Below, piece by piece: positions 1 through 11,314 of a DNA stretch of 64,000 nucleotides. The notes under the pieces were generated by a model that had not been told where the DNA came from, did not search any database, and saw only the letters and a program-made list of their open reading frames with translations. The stretch spans positions 248,001 to 312,000 of the forward strand of contig JAHLTZ010000012.1 of assembly GCA_025786725.1 (NCBI GenBank), in the 5' to 3' direction. The stretch comes from Syncephalis fuscata. Taxonomy: Eukaryota > Zoopagomycota > Zoopagomycetes > Zoopagales > Piptocephalidaceae. Position 1 is the stretch's first letter. Each line of letters opens with the position of its first letter. Both the position numbers and the translations under genes were made by a program.

Positions 1-4
1 GTGC

Positions 5-858
5 CTACTTTTCTGTTTGTTGGCTATTTCTTAAACGTATTTTTACACCTTGACTAACAAAGATACGTGACAACATAGTCGATTCTAAAGAACAATAAAT
101 CTACTAGCTAAATGGCCAATGCTATTGCTTACCTAAGACGCCAGGAAATAATCTTGCCGAATAAACGGTAAATGGATTTGATACGGTGGATTTTAACCAT
201 TTTACCATAGTGCTAGTGATTTTTTTGTCTATTAGTAAACTTACTGCTAACCACCATTTTACTTACCCTACACGTTCATACAAAAGAAAATGAATGCAAA
301 ACATGCCTGGCCGTTTAACGCCTAGATCGGGAAAGATAAAGAATATGTGTCGTTCCTCAGACTCTTCAGAACTACGAAGCAAATAAGCAGCGGAGGCCCA
401 AGTGCCAACTGCCGTGCTCGTGTGCGTTGTTGTATCTCTATGTGCGCCATTCATAGCATTGGGTTGTTTGTTTTTCAACTCTAACGCAGACGAATGATCC
501 CAACTCGATGCAGGCATTAGCACGGCAAGAGCGATATACTTAGTACAGTCTTCGGCGACGGGTGTTGTCGATGATAATTGTAGTTTTAACACAGGTGGCG
601 GATCGACCGCACGACGCTCAGCTATAGTTACACATAACATTGAACGACCATAATAACCATGTTACACAATAAAAGCTTAAGTAGTTACAAAATAACGATA
701 GTAGATTGTGACTTACTTGCATCTTTGCTATTGGCAGCACGGGCACGCTGTGGCTGTTGGAAAACGACAAAATTGTCGTTATCATTGCGCTCTATCATTT
801 TTGGCGCGGTAAAATAAGGTCGTGTCGATAATTCTTCGACACGTGAGCGGAGCGACAT
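5..858 (-). CDS. velvet-domain transcription regulator (VelB/VosA/VelC family), complete
   Basis: A fungal velvet factor, a nuclear DNA-binding regulator that couples development with secondary metabolism in better-studied fungi. Four exons on the minus strand join in frame: 858-717, 621-267, 212-133 and 84-5, giving 218 aa. Family hallmarks are visible in order: QPQRARA near residue 40, the signature RRAVDPPPVLKLQL, then IFFIFPDLGVKRPG, FLLYERVG and the C-terminal block PFTVYSARLFPGVLESTMLS followed by GVKIRLRN. The first ATG in frame is at 858; the codon at 873 is TTG. Short for the family, so it is nearly a bare velvet domain with no transactivation tail. Which velvet subfamily it belongs to cannot be settled without a tree. 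The identification is firm; exon ends were chosen by GT-AG sites and domain continuity. Confidence 0.93.
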
Positions 859-1288
859 GATGAGCCCAAGCAAACAAACGGTTTATCAAGAAAGAGCGAG
901 CGCGAGTGGGTGAGAATGCGTGGTTTTTACAGCATGAATACGATACGAACAAGATTAATAAATTGCTTGGTGAGACAGAGTGCGGATTAACGGTAATAAA
1001 CAAATGTGATAATTGGCATAAGTGTACGTGGTATATACAAAAAGACATGATTCGCAGCTCATTGTTTTGGTTTAAATGGAGACTGGTATGCAGATGTGCG
1101 TACGTGGTATGTAGTCTATACGAGTGGCCATGCCATCTTGTGTTGTGGTCTATCTTCGTCCATCATTAGAGCTTTGCCCTCGCCCCTTTTCCATTGGCCT
1201 GCGTGTTTGCTCGGCCACGAGGCAACGATAACAGGGAAAAGGAGAATTTGGTCCAAACATGGTGGCCACTAAAAGGAGATGTTAATTA

Positions 1289-1302
1289 CGCGCGCGCGCG
1301 CG
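1289..1302. repeat. short alternating CG tract
   Basis: A (CG)7-like run, unusual in this AT-rich sequence and a possible Z-DNA-forming stretch. It lies in the spacer between the velvet and NCS-1 genes (859-3839). Confidence 0.6.
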
Positions 1303-1475
1303 GGGTGAGCGGACAAGGCCTGACCCAGCGGTAGATGGGCAAGGTGCGTTGTCATTGGCTCTAGTTCCAAAGTCACAAATTTACTTTCATTTATTTGCTA
1401 TTCATGTCTAATGTGCAACGACGACTCAGCCGACAAGCAACATATGCAGCGATCTATTTCACGGCGGATGCGGCG

Positions 1476-1630
1476 ATGATCCAGTCTCCTCCTCTTCTTT
1501 CCCCTCTTTCTTTTCCTCCTCGTCTTCTTCTTTTTTCTTCCTCCTCGTCGCCGGTGTTACCATCGTTCTCCTCGTCCTCGTCCTCGTCCTCCTCATCCTT
1601 CTATTAATTCTACTCCTTCTCCTTCTCTTT
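1476..1630. repeat. polypyrimidine (TCC/TCT-rich) low-complexity tract
   Basis: About 150 bases made almost only of C and T on the plus strand. It gives spurious Ser-rich or Arg-rich open frames on the two strands, so I do not call a gene here. Confidence 0.75.
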
Positions 1631-1689
1631 GCTAGAGATCCGGATGGTATTATCCGGTGTTGCACGTGTGTATTTGGTTACTATGTGCA

Positions 1690-1890
1690 TTATGATTGTA
1701 CCATTGTATCCAACAATAATAACAATAATAGTATAGTAATGATAACAACAACAATATAGTAACAATAACGGTAATAACAATAATGGTTGTAATAATGGTT
1801 GTAATAACAATAAGGATGGTAATGATAAATAAACAAACAACAATAATGACTAATAATAATAAATATTACTAATGATAATTGGTATGAAAT
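1690..1890. repeat. AATAAC/AATAATGG-type simple-sequence region
   Basis: An imperfect trinucleotide-like array of AAT, AAC and GGT units. Together with the pyrimidine tract this fills much of the 859-2300 spacer, where I see no supportable gene. Confidence 0.65.
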
Positions 1891-2337
1891 ATACCTTTCT
1901 GGATATCGTTGTTATTGTGTTATATTTCATGGTGGATGGACATTGATGATCAATAACGTAAGCAACATACCATCATTTATATGAGTATGTAATTTTATTA
2001 ATTTTGAATCCAATAGCTTTATTATTATGTTTTGACTTGAATGTAATAATATTGTGTACGTTATTGGCAATTATTATATTGTGATTACATGCTATAATAA
2101 AAAGGTCATTACTTGCAGGTATGTCTTTAGTATACGCTGCTATAAACATTAATTTACGTTTTTGTTATTAATAGATTGGCTAGGAATGGTCGTTAATTTT
2201 CCTTTTACGCTATAAAAATCTGTTATAAAAGTATTACAAATCTTTTCTTTTTCTTGGCAAAGGTGGTTTATTACAAAATTATTTGGGCTACGATTAAAAT
2301 GCACCCCATCAATTAATCTATTTATTTTTATCATAAC

Positions 2338-2664
2338 ATGCAAAATAGATATTTCCTAAAAAGGTATCCACTTTATGTCGAGCAACACCATTTTGATCTT
2401 CGCAGAACTTTGTGGATATTCTGTAAGGCTCTGTCTTGGTCATTCAAACTTTTAAGCTGTTGCAAAAGTTATGCTCTATGCCTAGCATCAACTATGGCCA
2501 TATTAATCGTAGTCATAGCAATAAAAGTACTGATGGCAGCAATAGCCATATTCATTATGGTATATTTGATTGATGTAATAAACTATTTTAGAATAAAAAT
2601 AATCAAATGCTTAATGCATGCAAAAGATGCAATATGTAGCAATACAAAAGTATGTAGATATTAA
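2338..2664 (+). CDS. unrecognised small ORF with hydrophobic segment (doubtful)
   Basis: A 108-codon ATG-initiated frame. Residues 45-80 are strongly hydrophobic (AILIVVIAIKVLMAAIAIFI) and could span a membrane once. I recognise no family and see no supporting intron or codon signal. AT-rich spacer DNA often produces such hydrophobic frames by chance, so this may not be a gene. Confidence 0.15.
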   Translation: MQNRYFLKRYPLYVEQHHFDLRRTLWIFCKALSWSFKLLSCCKSYALCLASTMAILIVVIAIKVLMAAIAIFIMVYLIDVINYFRIKIIKCLMHAKDAICSNTKVCRY

Positions 2665-2694
2665 AGAATAGAGGGCCAAAGACACGCTACATCT

Positions 2695-3015
2695 TTAACA
2701 TAGGAAATATATGCATCTATTAGTCATAAATAACAAAGGTGGTTCTTTGCAATGCAGCAAACCGGCGTTTATCGCCTCGTCTTTAATATAAACAAACAGC
2801 TTTAATTTCATAAAACCGGTTACATTAATGCCAACCTGATAACAACGCGGCATTTTACAACAAAACTGCTGCATATTAAGTGACATCTCTAGTAAGTAGA
2901 ATGCACATAGGTAATCAATATAATATGAGCCAAGCGTGTCATATCCACATTGACTCAAATATTCGGCAATAATCATAGCCGATTGTAAAATTCCCGAAAG
3001 TGTCACTCTGGGCAT
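2695..3015 (-). CDS. possible exon or remnant with faint cyclin-box-like pattern (uncertain)
   Basis: A 106-codon minus-strand frame preceded by a plausible acceptor (TTTGCAG just upstream of 3015). It contains YLCAFYLLEMSL followed about 10 residues later by KMPRCYQVG, loosely resembling the C-terminal fold of cyclins (FLIELSL...KFPPSLVA). No upstream N-terminal cyclin box was found; the minus-strand frame at 3104-3337 shows nothing cyclin-like. It could be a gene remnant, a last exon, or chance. Confidence 0.22.
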   Translation of the reverse strand: MPRVTLSGILQSAMIIAEYLSQCGYDTLGSYYIDYLCAFYLLEMSLNMQQFCCKMPRCYQVGINVTGFMKLKLFVYIKDEAINAGLLHCKEPPLLFMTNRCIYFLC

Positions 3016-3359
3016 TGTATACCTGCAAATTAATGGAAAATAGCATCTTTATTCCGTATATGATATCAATAGAGTGGCAATGGCCATATGATGCCCAGAA
3101 CGTTTAAACAAACAGTAGACTATGAACATGGTTTCTCTTTTGACTTCTATTTGTAAAATGGAACATTCTGTGGAACTCGTCCATCGCTATTAAGCGAGCA
3201 GTGTTGTTGTGGGTATCATCATGTTGTGTCGGTGACAAAAGGGAAACATGAGCGCAAAAGAGGCCAGTCACCACGAATGGATTCGCAGAATCTTCTTTAA
3301 TGGACAACAATAGCATGATCACCTCATGCCAGATCACATTATAGAAGGTCTAAACGAAC

Positions 3360-3839
3360 AGACACGCACACAAGCACACGCACATTTGGCAACTATGAGC
3401 AAATAGCAGTATCGAGAACGAACGAACAAGCGAGCAATTCAGACACACACACACATACACACGCATGGATAGGTCGGCATATGCTTGGCTGGCTTGGATG
3501 CGAAAGCATGCTTATTTGTAGTAGATATATATCTACACCCATATAACACACACACCTACGCACCAACTATTGATTCATTTCTCTCTCTCTCGTTGATACT
3601 CTTTGACTTTTGTACTTGAACTAGTTTACACTACACTACTTTGTTTTTCTTTTCCAACTACTCTCTTTACCTAGGTAACTAACACTAGCACTACTACTAC
3701 TACTACTCTACTACTAGCACCATTATCGACCTAGTCGCCACTTCTACTTTGTTATTTCCACGTACTGTAACAAAAGAGTACACGGTACTTTATTCATTTC
3801 ACGGTTTATTCGCGCCTATCTTCGTTTCGTAGTTTCATC
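3360..3839 (+). promoter_or_regulatory. 5' flank of the NCS-1 gene, rich in CA, CT and CTA simple repeats
   Basis: The 480 bases before the NCS-1 start hold (CA)n runs near 3362-3385, 3443-3462 and 3545-3555, a (CT)n run near 3581, and a CTA-triplet run near 3691. They probably include its promoter and 5' UTR. No defined element is claimed. Confidence 0.35.
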
Positions 3840-4795
3840 ATGGGTAAATCCAACAGCAAACTCTCTGCTGAACAAATCAAGGATTTGCAAGAATGCACCT
3901 ATTGTAAGTATTACTATTAGACGGGTACTAAGGACGATAACGCGTAACCAGGCGTGATCCTACGACAGAGATAGTCAATAGCATGCTATGGTGTATAATA
4001 TTGCTAGAGGCGTAACTATGCAATAGCACGTTTGAAACTTATTAACTAAGGGAATGTACGCTAACTATATGCTTTTATTGTTTATTTGGTTAAATAGTCG
4101 AAAAGAAAGAGTTGCAGCAATGGTAAGTTGCGACCATTGCCAAGCATTGGGTAACTGTAACCAATACTAACACCGGCTATTGTGTTGTCTATTAGGTATA
4201 AAGGCTTTAAAAAGGACTGTCCTTCAGGCCAGTTAGATCGGGCCGGCTTTCAACGCATCTACAAACAATTCTTTCCCTTTGGTGATCCAACTGTATTTGC
4301 CGAACATGTCTTTAAAGTGTTTGACAATGATCAAAATGGCACAATTGAATTTAAAGAATTTATTTGTGCTCTATCTGTCACATCACGCGGTAATTTGGAT
4401 GAGAAATTAGAATGTAAGTTTGTATATTGAGGTTGTTTCTTTATATAGTGTTAACACCGACACAATCATAGGGGCCTTCCAATTGTATGATATTGACAAC
4501 GATGGCTACATTACACGAGAAGAAATGCGACAAATTGTCGAGGCCATTTATAAAATGGTCGGTTCCAATAGTAATGTACCAGTCGAGGAGGACACGCCCG
4601 AGAAACGCGTCGATAAAATATTTGCCATGATGGACAAGGTAGATTGATTGATTTGTCAATTGTAATAGATTTTAACTTTTATTGTTTATATTTCAGAATA
4701 ACGACGATAAATTGACATTGGAAGAATTTCAAGAAGGCAGCCGACAAGATCCATCGATTCTACAAGCATTGAATCTTTATGATCATATTGTATAG
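3840..4795 (+). CDS. NCS1: neuronal calcium sensor 1 / frequenin homologue
   Basis: An EF-hand calcium sensor that in yeasts activates the phosphatidylinositol 4-kinase Pik1 at Golgi and plasma membranes. Five exons join in frame (3840-3903, 4098-4122, 4196-4413, 4472-4638, 4697-4795) to give 190 aa, the normal family length. The N-terminus MGKSNSKLS is a consensus N-myristoylation site. EF1 is degenerate (KDCPSGQ), as in all NCS proteins. EF2 ([12 protein letters not shown]), EF3 ([12 protein letters not shown]) and EF4 ([12 protein letters not shown]) keep their calcium ligands. The conserved phrases [22 protein letters not shown] and [15 protein letters not shown] leave little doubt. Exon 2 is only 25 bp. 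Confidence 0.97.
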
Positions 4796-5020
4796 AGACG
4801 CTGACTGCGCCATCCATTCAATGTCATTTCTTATTTGTCATTCCTTTTATCTGAATATATACACAATAACCTATGATGACTATAGATAGCATTGGTTGCT
4901 ATTATTATGTCTTTACTACTACTACTACAACTCTACTCTACTACACACACACACAAAATGATAATAATGATGATCACGATGAAATAAATGCATTATGTTT
5001 TAGTTGTCAAATATCCGTTT

Positions 5021-5040
5021 TGTTTGTTTGTTTGTTTGTT
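5021..5040. repeat. TTTG tetranucleotide tract
   Basis: A (TTTG)5-like run that abuts the stop codon of the YIP1 gene. It would form the first part of that gene's 3' UTR as (CAAA)n. Confidence 0.6.
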
Positions 5041-6150
5041 CAAAACACAGTTATCAATGCGAATAAAGTATACAGCAGGCCAATAGGATAAGCGACTAAC
5101 CAACGCTGCTGTGACATGTCAAGCACCGTGACAAACATACCCGATGCGGCAAATGTACACCATATAACCGAGATGGATGATAGCATATATCCTACCCAGT
5201 TACTAATAGGTACAAGTTAACTCATCTATACCATCTAGACTACACGGATAGAATACTTACTTTAATTGTACGGTCACACCAATACCACTAAGAGCAACCA
5301 ATGGCAGCATGGAGTAGCCAAGTACACTTGCTGTACGGTAGATATCAAGACCGGATTCACTCATTAGATTAAGAATTGCATAGGAAGCGAGACAGCCCAA
5401 TACAGCCGCGCCATAAATGTAGCCAAAATATGATTTGGCCGACTAGAAATAAAGTGTACATTTATCCGTCATATAACCATTAGCGACATATTGTTAATAA
5501 CATGACTAAGATACACTTACCAAGAGTAGAAATACACCAAAGAGTAGACAAAAGATAATAGGACCCATAAGATCAGTATCGTCCATGATATGTCGATCAA
5601 CACGTCGTAATGGATTTAATACAGCAAAGCTTTTCTCTTTAATGTGACCGAAATTAACGCCAAGTTCTATTAAACAGATAGACAGAGTCATTAATACTCG
5701 ATAGACTACATATATCTATATATATCTATATATCTATAATCTACCTTCAAGTAGTGGTGGTTCGCCGGGAATATTACCCGTGCCAAATGCTGACCAGAAA
5801 CTGCCTTGAACAGCCTAATAATAATAATAATAATAACAGTAACAACAATCAATAGCCATTAACAATAAATACGTATCCATTATTTGCTAAAATATAGCCA
5901 TACTTACTGGTCGTCCATAAGCACCACTACTAGCCGGTGCCGCATAATAGTCAGCACCCATTGAAGAAGAGGATGCAGCATACGCGGTACTGGTACCTGA
6001 CTGACCATACGTGGTCTGGTAAAACTGTAGACCCTCTGAGCCGTGGTGTCCTGCTGGCTGCTGTCCTCCATAGGCTGGCCCGCCTCCCACTGCATCTTGA
6101 TTATATAGATCTGATTGATCAAACAACACCGAATGAACTGGCTGTGCCAT
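5040..6150 (-). CDS. YIP1: YIP1 / YIPF5-type Rab-interacting Golgi-ER membrane protein
   Basis: A multispanning membrane protein of COPII vesicles and the early Golgi that binds Ypt/Rab GTPases. Five exons on the minus strand (6150-5908, 5814-5745, 5666-5521, 5442-5261, 5202-5040) give 267 aa in frame. The cytosolic N-terminal third is rich in Gly, Gln, Tyr and Ser. It is followed by the Yip1 signature [34 protein letters not shown] and [13 protein letters not shown], then about five hydrophobic helices ending in [16 protein letters not shown]. The TGA stop falls exactly at the usual family C-terminus, which shows that TGA is a stop codon in this genome. Confidence 0.95.
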
Positions 6151-6477
6151 GACTGACTAGAAAACAGATAGACTACACGTAATACTGTAGAAGGTGTGCA
6201 ACTCTACAGACAAGAGAGACCAATCGTGGAGTTTAATTGAGTGAAGAATGAACAAAATACGACATATCCATAAGTGATCCATCAGAATTACTATTATTAT
6301 TAAACATTTTATTATTATTAACACGCTGTCCTTTCTCTTTGGCGTTTTCTTTTCTGGTGTTGACGTTGGATGTGCATGCCAAAGTCTTACGTTTTCTTGT
6401 TTATTAAGCTATCTTTCTTTTTGGGTTTTCTGGCACGATTAGGCACTTAATAAGCGTATACGCGTACGATCGTTAGA
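6151..6477. promoter_or_regulatory. divergent promoter region between YIP1 and TAF5
   Basis: A 327-bp spacer between two genes transcribed away from each other, so it must carry both start regions. It is AT-rich with a pyrimidine-rich stretch near 6330-6425. I see no element I can name. Confidence 0.5.
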
Positions 6478-9472
6478 ATGTCGGCGTCTTTGACCGAAGG
6501 GCTGTTCGCGAACGACAGTCATGGTGCAGACGAGCTTAGTCCGGCCAATCAAGAACAAATCGACCGTATAGTACTAACCTACCTTAAGCGAAAAGGCTAT
6601 CGAACCGCCGAGGATGCATTTAAGCGAGAGGCACGACTTCAAACACTCGGTGAACTTTCCTGCGAGCTGCAACCGGGCACTGACGCCTCCATAACTGACT
6701 ACGTGCTCTATTACAGTCAGGCTGAACAAAGCGATCCACGTGTATATCAGCGTAGTTTTGCTAGTCTATTACGCTGGCTCGATACGTCATTAGATATGTA
6801 TCGTGTAAGTATATCGCTATGTATTTATATTAGAGCTATTGATTAACCCGTGTTTATGTTGTAGCCTGAATTACGAGCTACACTATTCCCTATATTTGCG
6901 CATGTTTATTTGGAAATGCTATCAAAAAATCTTACCGAAGAAGGTCAGTATCTAATGGATGAATAATAGTACATAGTAAATACTGACGCGTCTTTCTACT
7001 AATTATTACAATTATCGATTAATAGCAAGTCAATTTATGCTTGAAAATGGCGAAGAAATTAGCGATGAACATCCAGAAGAGATGCGTCAACTGCGTACAA
7101 TTACTACAAGTCAACATGTTAAAGAAAGTGAATTTACGAAAACATTATTATCAGAAAAATACAATCTACGTATGTCAGATGTGGCACTACGTTTACTTGT
7201 TAGTTTTCTATTAGATCAGAAACACATGTTACTATTACGTATTGTTAGTCAACGACTTAACATTCAAGGTAGCTTACCATCTATCGATACCGCTATTTAA
7301 TACTAATTACTACTAATAACAATATAGTATTGAGTGACTATGGTGATGGCATTACCGATGATTTAGGTGTTATTGGACAGACCGCCATGGAAATGGATAG
7401 TATGAATCAGAAACCAGTCCAGCTTGCCAAACCAGCATTAGATGCCGCTTTATATGAAGAAATAGAACAAGCATTACGACAAGCTGATCCAACAGTTACT
7501 AAAACGGCACCTACAACGACGCCACAAGACAAAGAGGTAACTAATTGATAGATAGCCGATTACAGTCATTTATCTCTATATCCATTCATGTATTAATAGA
7601 TGGGATCACAAGAGCCGGCACCCACTGCACCACTACCACCACCACCACCATCTGTACTTGTAGATAAATTTAAGGCATTACAGAAACAATCAACTACACC
7701 AGGTGTAGAATCAATTCCACTACCTCCACCGTAAGTATCAATAATAAGTATCGCTGAATACCATTAATTGAATATTATTATTATGATAACTACAATAGAA
7801 CGGAATTTGATATTCGAGTTGAAGTTGATCGTATTAAAGACTTGGCCAAACAGACAGCACTTAGTTCTCATGCCCTACCATCTATTTGTTGTTACACCAT
7901 GCATAACACAAATGACAAGTAGGTAGATGATATGTTATAATTTAATACTTATTCTACCTAGTCTTAATTGTATGGCCTTTTCGGATGATCTAGCCTTAAT
8001 GGCCTGTGGATTCTCTGACTCATATGTACAGTTATGGAGTCTTGACGGACAACCATTACGTGGACTACGTAATGATATATCACTTGATCAAATGAAACAG
8101 CGTAAATATAATGAAATAGTTACGATTAAAACTAATACTGTTCATGTTAAATAGCGTCAGACTTGACGAAGGCTCGAGATGATACGACACAGAACCATCG
8201 TCGATTAGTTGGTCATTCAGGTCCAGTATATGGTGCTAGTTTCAGTCCAGATAATCGATTTCTAATTACATCATCAGAGGATAGTACAGGTGAATAATAA
8301 CAATAATAATCATTTATATAATATTTACTAATATTTACTAATATTCTATAGTTCGACTATGGAGTCTGGATACTTATTCAAATGTTGTCTGTTACCGAGG
8401 ACATAATTACCCCGTATGGGATGTAGAATTCGGTCCTTATGGTTTCTACTTTGCCACTGCCTCACACGATCGCACAGCCCGTCTATGGAGTACTGAGCAT
8501 CCGTATCCACTACGTATATTTGCCGGTCATTTATCAGATGTCGATGTGAGTTAAATGGCATCTATGAATATAAATATAGATACATATATATTTATACATT
8601 CTACTGACATTGTATTGATAGTGTGTTAAATTCCATCCCAATTCCCGCTACTTACTTACGGGCAGTAGTGACCAGACTGTACGTATGTGGGATGTACAAC
8701 ACGGTCAATGTGTTAGAGTATTAAAAGATCACCGTGCACCCATTTACGCACTTGCCACTTCATCTGATGGACGACTCGCTGCATCAGCCGGTAAGTAGAC
8801 GGACTAGATTATAGTGATCATTATTGGTATTGATATGAATATAATAATTTGATAGGAGCGGATAAGATTATAAGACTATGGGATTTGGGATCAGGTCGTT
8901 TAATGAAGCGATTCCATGGTCATCAAGCGTGTGTCTATTCATTGGCATTCAGTGCAGAGGGTAATATTCTGTGTTCGGGTGCAGCTGATCAAACTGTACG
9001 TGTATGGGATGTGACACGGGAACCCACTGAAGCCGAACAACTTGAAGCGAAAGAAGCGATGAAGGCAACACTACGGGGCACCAAACGATCCAGAGAATCA
9101 AAAACGACTACTAATACGAATAGCACTACAGCAACAGCAACAACAAGAAAAAATTCTATTAAAGGTGCAACACTAGCCAATGCAGCAGCAACAGGAGCAG
9201 ATGCCACAGCAAATACGAATCAAGGTACGCATAAAGATACAACAACCGCAGCAACATCTTTATTGCCATCAACATTTGAAAGGTAAGTCAATATAACTAG
9301 TCCATTATATATGGTTATTAACCTATTTATTATATATATATGTATATATACTATTTATAGTGGTGATCTATTAGGCACATTCCCTACTAAATCAACTCCC
9401 ATTTATAAAGTACAAGTAACTAGACGTAATCTAGCTGTTGTGGGTGGTGCATTTCTACCATCACCGCCATAA
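6478..9472 (+). CDS. TAF5: TAF5, WD40 subunit of TFIID (and possibly SAGA)
   Basis: A scaffold subunit of the TFIID transcription factor. Twelve exons (6478-6804, 6865-6943, 7026-7268, 7328-7536, 7600-7730, 7799-7918, 7962-8101, 8155-8289, 8352-8545, 8622-8790, 8856-9282, 9361-9472) sum to 761 aa without a frame break. An N-terminal LisH-like helix pair ([20 protein letters not shown]) leads into the TAF5 NTD2 domain ([33 protein letters not shown]). After a Pro-rich linker come at least six WD40 blades, with [38 protein letters not shown] and [14 protein letters not shown] Thr/Asn/Ala-rich insert of about 60 residues follows the last clear WD motif and is probably lineage-specific. Confidence 0.95.
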
Positions 9473-9601
9473 TTGGCGTTAAAAGACGCCATACACTATT
9501 GGTGTGTTTGTGTTTTCTTTCAATTAATTATATATAAAGACAGTTATGGATCATAGTTCTTACCTTGATTATTAATATGTATTTATATATATATATATTA
9601 T

Positions 9602-11108
9602 TTACCAGTTAGTATAACCTTCTCCTTCCCATTGTAGTCCATAAGATTGATCAGTATCTATAACTGCAGGATCACCTGCATAATGATTAAATGTTGATTC
9701 ATTATTATTATTATTATTATTGTTGTTGTTGTTGTATGTAGTTCGATTATTCTGCCATGACCTATTGTTGCCTCGACCACGAGATGATCTATTATTATTA
9801 TTATTATTATTATTATTGCATAATGTTAATATTTAATACAATAGATTAATATATATATATACCTATTTTGTGTAGCACGTCCACGATAACTAAAAGTATT
9901 TTTACTACCTCTACTATAACTAGTATTACTTGTCGTTGTTGTTGTTGTTGTTGTTGAACTGTAGTCTAAAGGATTAAACTCATTGGATGTTGTATTGGAT
10001 GGCATGCTTGGTTCAATGGAAAATTGATTGAAATAGCCTTCAAGTTCAGGGAATCGTGTTCGTGCTTCGTGTAGATTAATAAGACCTTCAATTGGCGATA
10101 ACTGTCCTGATAACAATATTTCTTCGTTATATTGACCTGGATTATTACTACGCGTAGTTGATCTACTTGTACTAGTAGTATTAGCGATAGCTATAGGACG
10201 TATAGTTGAATTAAAAGGCGGTGTTGTTGGCTGTTGTTGTTGTTGACTAAGTATTTCTAGACCAGAGGGTCGATCATCAAACCAGTCATCGTGTTCATCA
10301 TCTGAAATAAATATACTTTGATCAAGATCTTGTAACTCGGCCAATTGAATATTATTAATATCATTAATGTTATTAGATGTAGATGAGTGTGGGTTTGATA
10401 TAATAGTTAGAGATTCGTCTTTTTGATAACTTGTACTGTTAGTACTACCATCATTATGATGGATATCTTCATCTTCAGCATCTAATTGGCCTAGTTCTTC
10501 ATTGACATGTTGTTCCAATGTGGCTAATGGAAAAGATAGGCCACATACTGGACATATACCTGTTGTATCTATATCATATCATATCATATCATATCATATA
10601 TTATAAATTATAGGTATATTAACTAGTATGATTTATATTACCTTGTTTTGGTTCTTGTACTTGACAATCAGCGACATGTGCTTCAATAGAATGAATATCA
10701 AATGTATCACAGCAAATAGGACATGCCGTCTATTTAATATAATATAAGTGTTATAAGTATTATGAGTGTTATTAGACGCGTTATTTTATTTACCGTTGAT
10801 GGTGTATTAATTCATGTTCAGGTGTTAATGTAATACGCGTCACTGTATTATTGCTATGACTTGACAAAGGCATTTCTTCATATTCGTCGTCAAATTCATC
10901 GTTATTTTGTTTACGGCGACGTTTTGTCGATGGTCTTATGGTCTAATAAGAAATACAAGAATAGATAAGCAATACTGAACTCATCAGCAGTAGTGTCACT
11001 ATGATTTACATTACGTGTACGTGTAGTAGCAACAGGAGTGATATCAAAAGGTGCTTGAGTAAAAGCAAACTCTTCAAATAGATTGTCTTCTTCGTCACTA
11101 GTCAACAT
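9602..11108 (-). CDS. protein with two UBZ4/Rad18-like CCHC zinc fingers (frameshift at one exon junction)
   Basis: Exons 11108-11010, 10942-10794, 10729-10642, 10568-9863 and 9788-9602. The N-terminus is acidic (TSDEEDNLFEEF), followed by a basic patch (KRRRKQNN). Finger 1 is CPICCDTFDIHSIEAHVADC and finger 2 is CPVCGLSFPLATLEQHVNEE. Both resemble ubiquitin-binding UBZ4 fingers of DNA-repair proteins, although finger 2 lacks an obvious fourth ligand. The remainder is Asn/Ser/Thr-rich with an RGR patch and ends in EGEGYTNW. The exon 2 to exon 3 join is one base short of the right frame with any GT-AG choice. I do not recognise the full-length protein; a ubiquitin-linked or nuclear role is inference. 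Confidence 0.6.
10563..10600. repeat. ATATC pentanucleotide microsatellite inside an intron
   Basis: About six tandem ATATC units in the intron between the two zinc-finger exons of the minus-strand gene. Confidence 0.75.
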
Positions 11109-11314
11109 CGTATTTGTATGAAATATCGTTATTTAATATAACGACACTTGATAAAAGAAAAGAAAAAGACCATTAGTAAATATCTATAATGTATACATTG
11201 TTATTTAATAATAATAATAATCACCGATTTTATTACACAATTTACTAATCAATGAGTAGAAATGGTTTCTTTTTTTCTTTTTTTCTTACTTGATCTACAT
11301 TACTCGTCTATACA

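Noticed and set aside
1395-1665. Ser-rich and Arg-rich ORFs on opposite strands.
   Set aside because: Both are translations of the same polypyrimidine tract and have no conserved content.
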